From: Oryzias latipes
Taxonomy: Eukaryota; Chordata; Actinopteri; Beloniformes; Adrianichthyidae
Length of the DNA stretch: 64,000 bases
Assembly: GCF_002234675.1 (NCBI RefSeq)
Contig: NC_019872.2
Span: 12,397,950-12,461,949, forward strand
Reading direction: 5' to 3'
Positions within the stretch are counted from its first letter, which is position 1; the number at the start of each line of letters is the position of its first letter. Shown here piece by piece: positions 20,401 through 45,873 of the stretch. Made by a program: the position numbers and the translations under genes. The notes beneath the pieces were generated by a model. That model made no database searches. It was not told the DNA's origin and saw only the letters and a program-made list of their open reading frames with translations.

Positions 20401-21543
20401 TGTGAACTTTTAAGCTGGGTTTATTTGTTTGTTTTTAACTGCCTTCTAAACTACTTCTGTCTGTTGTAGCTCGGTCCATGATCTTAGTTCTTCTTGTCTA
20501 AAATCATGAGACAGTTGTGTTTACCAGTTAGTACGCTTTCAACCAGTGCCAGGCGGGGTTAACGGAGTGGAAAATGACGTAGAAAGACAAGTTTGGCTTT
20601 AATGCTTTCGTTAATGAATTTCGCACGATTGAAGCTACAAAACGAAATTAAATTAAATTATTTAGAGGACGCATGATGATGTGGTGCTTTGAACGTCGTA
20701 ACTCGGTGTGTTAGTTAGTTCTAAAAAACACACACACCCCATCGTTAAAAAGTTCATGGAACTACAAACTAAGTTAGCTAGTTTACTAACTTTAGCCCAC
20801 TGGTTTGTTGGGGTTGGAAGTATGAGCATAACGCTAACGGCAGCCTGCCTGCGTTGAGTGGCAGACGTGGGAAACCTGAGCGGTGGAGTGGGTCTCTCTC
20901 TGCGCTCTTTGGAAGTGTGGGCCATGAACCCACGTCGTTGACACTCGTGAACTCTCGGTCACGTCTTAAGTGGGGGGTATTCTCATTCTGCAGCCTATTG
21001 GAGCTCTCAATTTAACTGTGCTAGCACACAAGACAATATGTCATCGTTTCTCTGACATAAACTGACAATAAGGGGACAAAAAACCGGAAAGTTTTAAACT
21101 TTTTTTTTAAAGGCAATGAATGTCACTCGAATAATGTCACCTCTTTCGTGTACTAAAAAAATCATTTTATTATGAGGTTTATAAAGATCTAGTGGCGTTT
21201 CTCAAGTATTGCTGTAAAAAAATACAATTCCCTCCATACGCTTCTAATAGGCATGTATTATATCATAAGCCAGGTCTTTCTCATTTTAATAACACATTTA
21301 TAACATATTAAAATATGAATTGTGCTGAAGTCTCCGCCTTCTTCTTGAAAGAGGCGGGGCTTCGTTGCCATTATCTTGAAAGCACTTTGCTCAGGTTTCC
21401 TTTTGCTCATTTGTTTTTATTTCATAGGTTCGGTTCAGATTTTCTACATTTGACGGAGACTTAAGGAAATTGAAGAAAGAAGGTTTACAACCTCCCCCTC
21501 CCCAACTTCCTGCCCCTTCTTTGAACCCCCCCCTCCTCCAGCC

Positions 21544-35937
<14,394 letters not shown>

Positions 35938-37600
35938 ACCGCACCAGTTTCCGTCTCACACACAGACACACTCATCCCTCATGCAGACCATAGCCAAATT
36001 TTGCACAGCCATAAAATAATCGGTGTCTCTGTGATTGGAGGATTGGGGTTCAGGGACGATGTCTGTGCCTTTTATTCAGTTTTCCATAACGCATCCATGT
36101 GGACTCAGCTCCGGTCAGACAAAACGCTGTCTGTGACCCAATCAGGTGGTCCATAAGAACCTGCTGCTGGATATCAACGGTTTTATATGCTCTATCACGG
36201 GATCTGCATGTGGATTATGTGTAGAGCGGGTTGCCAGCTGTGAACCAAGATGGAGGAAGCCGCCTCTGACATTTTTCTTGTGTGTGTTTAAGAAATGTAT
36301 CTTTTTCTTTTTTTTAGTAACTGGGCATCAGTTACTGAATGTTGAGTAACTGAACATTCAGCTGAATGTGGTGGTTTCAGAGCACATCAGGAAAAACAAA
36401 GTATTGATTTTTTTAAGGAATACTGGAATGTGACACTGCTCTCTCTCACAAGCTGCATGAATGAAAACAGCAATTCTATCTGTGCTCTCTGTCAGTGTTG
36501 TCCTGTAGTCTGTGGAAAGACGTTCATCCACAGCCCGTGCTGCTTTAAAGCAAGGACTTTCAAAAGATAGTTTACACTACTCTATGTTTTAATCCCAACT
36601 TTCGAGCGACACATTTTAGATGTTGCAGGTGAAAGCCCCAAATCCGAGGCACATCTGAAGATCCAAGGAGCTCCTCGCCTGGTGGGAAAGTCAGACCAAA
36701 ACAACCCTTTAGAAGAGCTGGAAGGTTTAATGTAGACCTTTCTTTCTGGGTATCAGCAGCCAACTTCACATGTAGCTCCATCTTATCAAGCCAGCTCAAC
36801 TTCCATCATCCTTACAATAAAAATAAGTTGTAGAACATCAACTTTTAAAACATATTTTTCAATGTTTCATTTCAACATCGCACCAGTTGGCAGCTTCATT
36901 TCTTTTTTAATTTACTGTTGATTTAGGTCAGAGTCCGCACTGCATGTGGTTGCTAATTTTATTCTTCGTTTAAACCGTTTTAAAATTTATTTTTGTTCTC
37001 GAAACACATGCTGGGAGAGGAAATGATTACATGAAAGACACCTATGGCACCAAGGCGCCCAACAACACGGCAAAGCATTCTGTGCGAGCTGCCCGTGGAT
37101 CTGCACATGGCAGACAGTGCAGGCTTTTCTGCGTTGACGAGTTGAGTCTCGACAAGTGTCGAGTGATGGCGCCATTTTTCTCAGGATACTTTCATAACAA
37201 GGTCAAACTGCCCTCCCAGTGCCTGAGGATATCAGATATTTGCTTGGTACTTGGATGTGTGAGCATTTTTGGAAAGCGTTGGGAGCTGGACGCCGCCAGA
37301 GAGCCGTTCACCAACGCGCACACAAAGCGGCTCAGACCGCTGTGGCGTCTGATCATCAAGTGGAGATGAAGGTGGGACACGCCACCAGCTCGCTCTTCAA
37401 CAGATTCTTTTGTTCTGCTGACGTTACTTTTTTAAACATTTGATCACATCTTGTCCTTTTTTGAGACCTAAAGATGTTCCGAATGAGTGAAAGCAATGGA
37501 GATGTTCCTATATACATGATTATTCAAGCTGTTAATTTTTATTTTGTCAAAGAATGTAATTCTAAAAAAAAAAACCAATGCAATAAATGTGTGTCTTTAA
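35938..37600 (+). other. akt2 3'UTR with poly(A) signal
   Basis: No gene-like frame follows the akt2 stop. AATAAA at 37582-37587 is the best-placed signal; an earlier AATAAA-type site lies near 36824. Frames of 60-112 codons in this stretch look accidental. Confidence 0.55.
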
Positions 37601-37695
37601 AATTGTATTACTTTGTTCTTGTTTTTTCCCACCATGCTCGGTTATTTACGATTTACAAAGTTTGTGAGAAAAGCTGCAACCATTTCACAAACTTC

Positions 37696-37897
37696 CAAGC
37701 CCCACTCCAATCAGCTATTGGTCCATTTTAAAAGCGTCCACAGTGGTTTTTTATTTTATTTATGTGAATGGTGTTTTTTTTTTTTTTTTTGCCAAAATCA
37801 AAAAACCCTCCTAGCTTACAGCCTCTTACATTCCCAACCTAAAATTACTGGTACAGTTTTGAGCCAAAAAGCACAATTCGTCAGAGTGCGTCTTTAA
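37696..37897 (+). mobile_element. Repeat family A, copy 3 (internally deleted)
   Basis: Begins CCCCACTCCAATCAGCTATTGG..CCATTTTAAAAGCGTCC and ends GTCAGAGTGCGTCTTTAAA. About 200 bp, so about 300 bp shorter than copy 2, with the middle lost. Confidence 0.6.
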
Positions 37898-38449
37898 ATA
37901 CTGTTAAATCCAGGGGTTTAAGACAGATTAATAAATGAATTCATCCACAAGCTAAAAATCTGTTTTATTCAGGGTTTGCAGCAGTAAGTCCTCTGCCTCC
38001 ATCTCCCCATTTTCATCCCTACATCCATTACCTCCTCTCTGCTCCTCTAGATTTCCTTTTTGATTAGGAAATATCCTTTTTATTTGATTTTTAATCTAAC
38101 TCCTTTGGCTTTGTCTCACAAACATAGCTTTTTTGGTACTCGCAAGCTCCGCCTCCTGTCTTTTTTCCCCCCTCAGTGCCACCATCTCCAAACCATCACT
38201 GGTTTCACCAGTCCTCTCATGATCCTTTATTCTTATTTGACTCATTTAGTTCTGAAACTTCCCTTCCATCTGACACACCAAACAAGAAGTGTTGCAGCCC
38301 CACCTCCACCTTTACCTTCCTTGTCACAGCTGAGCCTGCCCCGCACCACTCCAAAAAGAATGTTCATTTTAACGGGAAGCTTTTATTTTGTCAGATTTTT
38401 CCTTCTGCCTGTGAGATCTTTTTATTTCTCCTCACATATGGTTACGTCA

Positions 38450-38690
38450 GCAGGTGACACACTTAAAGCCTTCTGCTTCGCGCACGCGGGAGCTCCTGCC
38501 GTGCATCCGCGTTCTCCCGGGAACATGTGCAGCGCCGCGCAGGCCCGCCTCCGCGAGCCTGCTCACATTTACCGAACACATGCGCGGCTCGCTACGTGGC
38601 CTTCAGGGGCTGCAGCAATTATCGGAAACCATGCCACTGACGGCAAGGACACGCGTAGATACCGGCGAGGCCTTTTGGTTTGACGGGAAA
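38450..38690. promoter_or_regulatory. CpG-rich island, unassigned
   Basis: A G+C and CpG-rich patch (CGCGCACGCGGGAGC, GCGCCGCGCAGG, ACGCGTAG) in AT-rich spacer DNA, 2 kb upstream of cipc. It could be an alternative cipc promoter/5' exon or the promoter of an unrecognised transcript. An open frame crosses it but is not recognisable. Confidence 0.4.
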
Positions 38691-40399
38691 TGAAACCTTT
38701 GAAACAGCTTGTGGTAAAAAAATGATCGCAGCTTGTTCGCTGCCTGCCCCAGATCTACGTTTGCTGTGGGGGTTTGACATTTCTGAGCTTTATATGCAGC
38801 CGCCAGTGGCTGCAGATGGCAGTGTATTTCGCTATGACTAAATAAAGACTAAATAAAAGTGCCTTTTGCAACCCAAAAACTAATGCAGGCCTAATAAAAA
38901 ATGCAGTAGAGCAATCCCCAGTTAAACCAATAGCACAAATAAAATAAATTTCCTCACAGATACTCTGGACATGTCTGTTTAGTCTTTGTGTTTACTGCTG
39001 AGTTTTGACCAAACAAAGCAAAGTTCATTTGTGTTTTCTTTTATTTTTTGGTAAGACTTTTGTTTTAGGTGGTCAGTTTGTAGAACAGCACATGTTGCAA
39101 AGACACTTTTAGCAAAGGCTACTGCCCTTCATAGTGGTCTTAGAGAGTCTAAGACCACTCTCAAAGTAGGTTTGCCTAGACAAATTTGAGATATTGTTTA
39201 GCATCTGAAGAGGTTCCCAGAAATGAATGTAAGAAGCAGGAGAAGAATTTGAGCACTGACTGACTTGCAAGCCAAAAATGCAAGTTAGATGCAATAAATA
39301 AGAGGCTCATAAACAAAATGGTATTTTGGTGAAAATAAAAATTTGAAATCTACCAAGTTTTTTTTGACACATGACTTTCCTTCTGAGCAATACACACAAA
39401 AAACTGTAAACAGGCAACAGGAAAGGATTGTTTTATCAGGGCAAATGAACAATGTTCCTTTTCTTACCAAGAAAATGTTATTTAGCCTCTTTTGGACTGC
39501 ACTTTAGATTTACTCTTGTTAGTGATCAGAACTAAAAGGTCTTGAAGAGAAAACAAAATCCTTCTGACAGAAGATCACTATTATGACATGGTCGTGTGTG
39601 GACTTATCTGCAATGAAAAAGGTCTGAAAATCATTTAAAGACGAGTGTATTCCAAAACTATTTATGTTGAATAATGAAAAAACATATCTTTTATGTCTGC
39701 AACCACATATATAAAAAATGCAGGAGTTAATTGGTCTTAAACAGATGCTACTTAACTCGTACTAATTTAATGTCCACCTTCCATGAAACTATCCGAAGGC
39801 ATAAATGTCCGATTCCAGATTTAGATCTTGAAGCGGTCCATTTGATTTTAAGTTTGTGGCTCAATTCCAGAACATTTTTGGTTCTTTAAATGGAGATGAA
39901 ATTCTCTATATTTTGAGGAAAGGGTAGTCAAACAGTAAAATTAAATTTAATGACATATGAAGAATAGTTCTATGATATAACAAGCGCTCTACCAGACACT
40001 GCCTTTACTATTTTGGAAACATTGTGCCTTTCGAAGACCCGTCTTCAGCAACATAAGTACCTGTGTCAGACTTTTGCTTAATTTGCTGTTTTTTTTTTTC
40101 TTTTCCTTTGTTCACATCAAATTAGTCACAACTTAAAACGGTTTTCCGAGCAACAGTTTTATTTTGAAAATGCCTGTTATTCAAATTATGAAATTTGGTT
40201 TCTGATCATTGAGTCTCATTTACCAATTTCCTATTAAACACATTAAGGGTAACATTTTTTTTAATGAATTCTCACATTTTAATGTAACATCAGCTGTGGA
40301 AAAAATGGGAGTGTTCTTTTTTCAATTTCAAAGAAAAACATAGATAAGATTTACAACAGCACCTAAACGCACCACGATAGTATGAATACAACCCTCACA
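38691..40399. other. Spacer upstream of cipc
   Basis: AT-rich spacer. It contains a perfect 12-bp hairpin (AGTGGTCTTAGA, three-base loop) at 39133-39159 and otherwise nothing recognised. Confidence 0.6.
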
Positions 40400-40695
40400 T
40401 GGCAAGTCCAACGTCACTGTCTAAACACGTGCACCCGCACGGGATTGGCCAGCGCACTGACGTTACGTCAAGCGCTCGCCGTTGCGTTAAAGAGGCGCAC
40501 ATTTTCAATGACACCGGCGGGCGTGGCTACGCAAATGAACGAGGAGCTGCGTGTGAGCGGAGCTCCGCCGACATGACTGCCGCGTCCGCGAGCACCTCCG
40601 CCTTCGTTGAGCCTCCGTGGGAGATGCTGACTCGGGGAGCGTGACTGACACCCGCGTGACTCCGTCCAGGACAGGAGGACCGAGCCGGCAGCGAC
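40400..40695 (+). promoter_or_regulatory. cipc proximal promoter / 5'UTR region
   Basis: CpG-rich stretch leading to the predicted cipc start. It holds a canonical E-box CACGTG at 40426-40431, a CRE/D-box-like near-palindrome TGACGTTACGTCA at 40458-40470, a second ACGTCA at 40411-40416 and an inverted CCAAT (ATTGG) at 40444. CLOCK/BMAL1 act through E-boxes, so the layout fits a clock-controlled gene. The transcription start is not known; the motifs may be just upstream of it. Confidence 0.55.
40573..40644 (+). CDS. Upstream ORF in the cipc leader (candidate)
   Basis: A 23-codon frame (MTAASAST..RGA) ends 51 bases before the predicted cipc ATG. If transcription starts upstream of 40573 it would be translated first and could lower cipc translation. 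No conservation evidence is available here. Confidence 0.3.
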   Translation: MTAASASTSAFVEPPWEMLTRGA

Positions 40696-43600
40696 ATGAC
40701 ATTTCTCACCCTGGAGGAAACACTAAAGGTGGGGAACTTGGATGAAGTGTTCGAGGATATAAGGTTTGGTGCAGAATCCTTTAATTTAAATGTTCTAATA
40801 ATGCATTGAATGTTGCATTGAAATGTTCCAATAATGCATTTGAACTTTGCTGGACACCACGGTGTTGACGCGGGCGGGGTGACAGCGGCTCGTGTTTCCA
40901 CTGAGCACAGCTCCCGCTTGTTACATAACCGCGCCGGGGTGGGACCGTACACACACCACCCGACCATCTGAAGCCCGTCCTGCTGCGGCCGCGCGCACAT
41001 GTGCTGGCATGTTTACACTGTGGCTTTAGTGAAGCTGCACACTTGTTTTCTTTATCACACAGCTTCGCTTGGTGTGTATGAATTATAATAATTTAAAGCA
41101 ATTTGTTTTTTTTAAAAAAAGATCCTATAATATCCAGTCTGGGTTTGATCATTTTCTCTGTATTATAAATTTTCTTATTTACAATTTTCCCCTAATGCAA
41201 AAACTGCTTTGCTATTTGGTTTGTTTAGTTGTTATTTTTTAAAGTGGCTTTGACAAAGATGTTCAATTGATTTTGCTAAAAAATATCAAATCAAATTAAT
41301 TCTAAGTCGAATTTGAATCCTTACTATGTCACTTTTTTGGATCTTTTAAGTATATAATGTTAATTCCTCCCGAAAAACAGCCTCAAAGCGATATTTTGAT
41401 CTGTTCACGCATGTTTTCCTCAAAAAATCTGCGCTCTGAGCACAACCCCTCCCAACCCATAAAAACAAGTGGGTTCTCACATTATGATGTCACAAAGTGA
41501 GGAACCGCCCCATCCAGGAGGAGTCTGCAGTGCCAGCACCGCCCCCAGGCTAACACTCACACCCAGTTTCTCTGTGGAGCTAGCGGTGACCGGCTAAAAC
41601 TCTTTCCTTTTCTATCCACGGTATTCTCATCCATCTTTGCAACATTTTGGATGTCGTTTAATTCGTGGACGAAACGCAGACACGCTGGCGAGGCCGGCTC
41701 AAGGTTGACGCCATGAAATGGGCGGCACCCACATGGACGAAAGGCGGTGCTTCAGAGATTGAGTCATCTTACTTCCTGGTAGAAACATGAACTGCGGAAA
41801 AAACTCATATTTCTTATAAAAAAATCGTTCTTTAGTGTGTCAAAAATTAATATATTATCATATATATGGATAAATTTTACTCTGAAAGGCTATACAATGC
41901 ATGATATAGGCCTTTTAATTATGATTAAGCTGTTTATAGGCAAAATCAAAAAACCTGTGTCATTTTCTAGAACAGTCTCTGCAGAGCGGCAGTAGCTCTT
42001 TAGAAATTGGCCTCTAAACGGTGGGTGGGAACGTCGGCACAAAGCAAACCCCCCCCTCCCCGTTCCCTTCCATGATGCTGAGAGCTCTCTGTTTACATGC
42101 TCACTCGCTAGCTTTCAGCCCCTCCCACCCACTACCTTACATAACCAGAGCAACAAATATGGTGACCAATATCTGAGCTTCCCAGCCATACAGTTTTGAG
42201 CCACGTGCCAGCTTGGACGATAAAAGCGAAGACGTCCGTGGATCTAGTCGCCTAAAAGTCGATGCGTCAGAATGGAGCAGAACAGGGAGCTTGTGACCAA
42301 CTCAGCATATCTTCTATGTAACACATAAACTCTTTTTCAAACTGCAGTTTTAATCTGCTCCTTATTCATGACAATTTGACTAAAGAACCAGTGACACTTA
42401 TTGCCTTTAAATGGATTTTAACAGAAGCATGTACTGCCAAGAAATCATAAATAATAATGAATATTGAACCGAATCCTGAATAGAATTAAAATTAAAACTT
42501 CATGGAGGAAAACAGAATCATCTAATTAAATTGGCAGTGAAACCTAACCCTAATAATAGGCTAATAGTACAAGTATGTACCGGTACTGCAGATACATGCT
42601 GTTCCGGTGTTTTGCATCAGTGTTGACATTTTGCAGCTACATTCTGAAAGCGTTTAGTGGTGTCCTGTTGCAGTAAAGAGTGCAAAAGCACCGACAGATG
42701 ATTTCACCTTCAGGACTATATTTAGATGAACAGAAATGGTTCAAAGAATTTCAATGCAGGGATGAACTCTGTCTGTAGACATTATTTGAGCTGCTCAGCA
42801 GTGCGGTGATACTGTCGCCTGACAGGAGGTCATTCTGGGTTCAACTCCAAGGTTCACCCTTTTGAAAACAGTTTACCCATTTTCCCTTTAATTGGCTTCC
42901 TCCCAGGTTTGTTGGTGACTTTAGCTTGTTCATGTTAGCTTTCAAAATCAACTAATTTCGATTGATATTTTTTTCACCAATATGTTTTACAAAATAAGAA
43001 TTAATCATTTCATTATTTGTTAGGTTTGAATCTCTATTTATTTGAAAAATGTTTTTTTATTAAAGCCTAACAAATTTAGCATCAAATTAGACTAATCAAT
43101 CTAATCAATATATGTTGAATTGGAAATTAAATTGTGAACTCATAAATCAAAGTTGAATTCATTCAAAATGTGGAAACAGAGCAATGGCGTTTGCTTATTT
43201 GCCTCAAAGTGTTGTCCTCCCAGTCTGTCTGTTAGGTAGCTGATGGCAAATCCATGTGGTCCTCAATAAGAAGTCGCAGATCTGAAAAAAACACAAATCT
43301 GCTCAGAATGAACTGACAAAAATGAGAGAACCACACCCAAAAAAAATTATGAGTACATAATCAGTGTGGTTACAATTTACTTAATATTTCTGTCTTAGCT
43401 CAGATTTAGAGAAGATGCCATTTGATATTTGAGTTGTTTGTTTTTTTACCAAACTTTTTGTCAAAACTGTTTTTTTTAAATAAAAAAGCATAAATTGTTG
43501 ACCGGGTTTTTCTTAGTTTTAATTCTAAGATGGTTCTCTTTTGTTACTTTTCTAATATAGTATTAGTGACTTCATTGGAGACAGCGTTACATTTGACTGC

Positions 43601-45842
43601 ATTTATGGCCATCTCTATAGACGTCCTCATGGACGTCCTCATGCTGCACCTCGAACTTTCTAAGAGTTTAATAACAGCTTTTCGCAGTCTGGATTTCTCT
43701 GAGCTTTAATTTATATTTCAACCATTTCCCTTCAGGGAAAAGGTACCATGCAATCTGATAAGCCTGTAATTAAAAGATATAAATGAAAAGACATAAAACG
43801 TTGAGGGTACAAGCAAAATATTTTACAAAATTCTTTCCCTGACCCGCATGAGTGATCACTGGAACAAGGAACCAATGAGCTTGGAATGCAGTTGAGAACA
43901 AAACAAGATTTGATTTCAACAGCAATTATTTTTAAGCTTTCAGACCAGCAAATAGACTTCTTTGTGTCAGGAAAGGTTACACCTTTTCATAATAGATTGT
44001 CTCATTCTAGATGGCACCTAAATCTGCTCAAACATGGGAAGATTGTCTCAGATCTCAAACTTTTTAGTTTGAGTTTACTATTCACCAGCGTAGCTGTTGT
44101 CTTGACTTCTCTGAAGATTTGGCTTTCTATTTGTTGTCTAAGTTGCAAAACTTCAAGCGCTCTTTGTAGTTAATTAGTTCTTGGACGTCTTTTATTTAGA
44201 CTATGCAATCCTTGGAATAACCGAGAGCCCAGCCTTAATATGCCTCAAAGTGATAAAGTAAATCCAGAAAACCAATTGTATGATTTTGGAAAAATTAAAT
44301 AGTCTAAAAGTGCAGAAAATAAGTATTTAGCTCTTGGAAATAAGCAAGACATCAGACCCTCACAGACCTGTCGGTTCTTCTTTACTCTTCTATCCTCCAC
44401 TTGTTACCTGTATTAATGACACCTGTTTGAAGTGGCCATCCGTGTAAAAGACACCTGTCCACATCCTTACACAGACTGCAACCTCTCCACCATGAATGAC
44501 CAAGACCAAAGAGCTGCCTAAGGACATCAGGAAGAAGATGGGCTCCATAAAAGAGCTTACCTGGAGTTCAAATGATCTTGAGAACATTGAAGAAACAGCC
44601 CAGAACCACATGGGGGAGGGAACTGATTAATGACCTGAAGAGACCTGGAACCTGTCTTAGTTTGCCAGAAATCCTCTCGATAATCCAGAGGAGGATCAAG
44701 AGAATGTCATGTCATCATTTTATCTCAGATGAGACAAAATTGGAGCACTTTGAGAGCACTTTGAAATGCCATTCGCTGTGTTTGGAGGGGAAAGAATGCT
44801 GATTTGTACCCGAACACAACATCCACTGTGAAGCATGGGCAGTGGCGGTTTTACCCTGAATTACTCCCCGGGCGAGACCCTCCTCTGGCGCCCCCCCCCC
44901 CCCCCCCCCCATAGAGTCACTTTGTCCATTTATTGTAACTGAAAATACAGTGGGAAATATTTAATCAAACACAAATAAATAATCTAAAATAAATATTATA
45001 AACTACAAATCACACTAATAATACACTAAAATAAATGTAACTGCAGCACTAAGAACAGAAAACACTAACTAAACCTAACCTTTGTGGCCTTCGTGATGCA
45101 AGCTTGTCAATAACGTCATCATATGAAATCTGCTCCCCTCCTGAATGAGTGAGTTGATCACCAAGTCTATTTGACATTGGTGATCTCAGGTATGACTTGA
45201 TCAACTGGAGTTTTGAAAAGCTAACAGCAGCAGCAGCATCAGCAGCAGCAGCATCAGCAGCAGCAGCAGCAGCATCAGCAGCAGCAGCATGCTACCATCA
45301 CAGCTTATTTAACATTATGAACTAATATACAACAATAAAACACAACAAAAACTTTGTGTTACAGCAGAGCAGACAGACACACGAATCATAACTAATGTTA
45401 CAAGTTAAGGCAGAGCAAACATTTAAGAATAAATATCTTAAAAAGGACGTTATTTGCAATATTTGGGCCTACTTCAGTTTTGGTCATGATAGACCAAACA
45501 AGAGATTTTTCCTCTGCAACGTTGTTGTTGTTGTAGGGCAGGTAGCATTCGAATTTAGAAAACGTGCATCTAGCTATGCGATAATACCCTTGTCTTTGTC
45601 TCTTTTCTCCTCTTCTTCTCTTTTCTTTCTAAATTGGGCACCAGCTTTGACCTTTTTTTCTCCATATTTCAGATGTTTCTGCATTTAGCATAAATGTCCT
45701 GACGTAGGTATCAAGTCTGTCGACTAAATCAACTGTCATCTAAGTGAAGAATTTTTTTTTGTTTTTCCATTTTTTATTTGGGCATTTCACACAAAAAAAA
45801 ACAAAAAAGCATGATTTTTTTATACCTTTTTTATACCCGCAG

Positions 45843-45873
<31 letters not shown>

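Noticed and set aside
37031-37443. 112-codon frame in the akt2 downstream region
   Set aside because: Lies before the akt2 poly(A) signal at 37582, so in its 3'UTR; no recognised motif.
38060-38683. 207-codon open frame on the + strand upstream of cipc
   Set aside because: Composition drifts from AT-rich to CpG-rich along the frame, no recognisable motif, two competing frames over the same DNA, no splice or start context. Most likely chance.
43886-44173. 95-codon + strand frame in cipc intron 1
   Set aside because: Hydrophobic AT-rich composition without motif, directly before the Tc1 relic; no sign of coding.
45224-45290. CAG/CAT repeat considered as a CRISPR-like or coding polyglutamine tract
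   Set aside because: Spacing is irregular trinucleotide slippage, and the tract lies in a dead hAT element.
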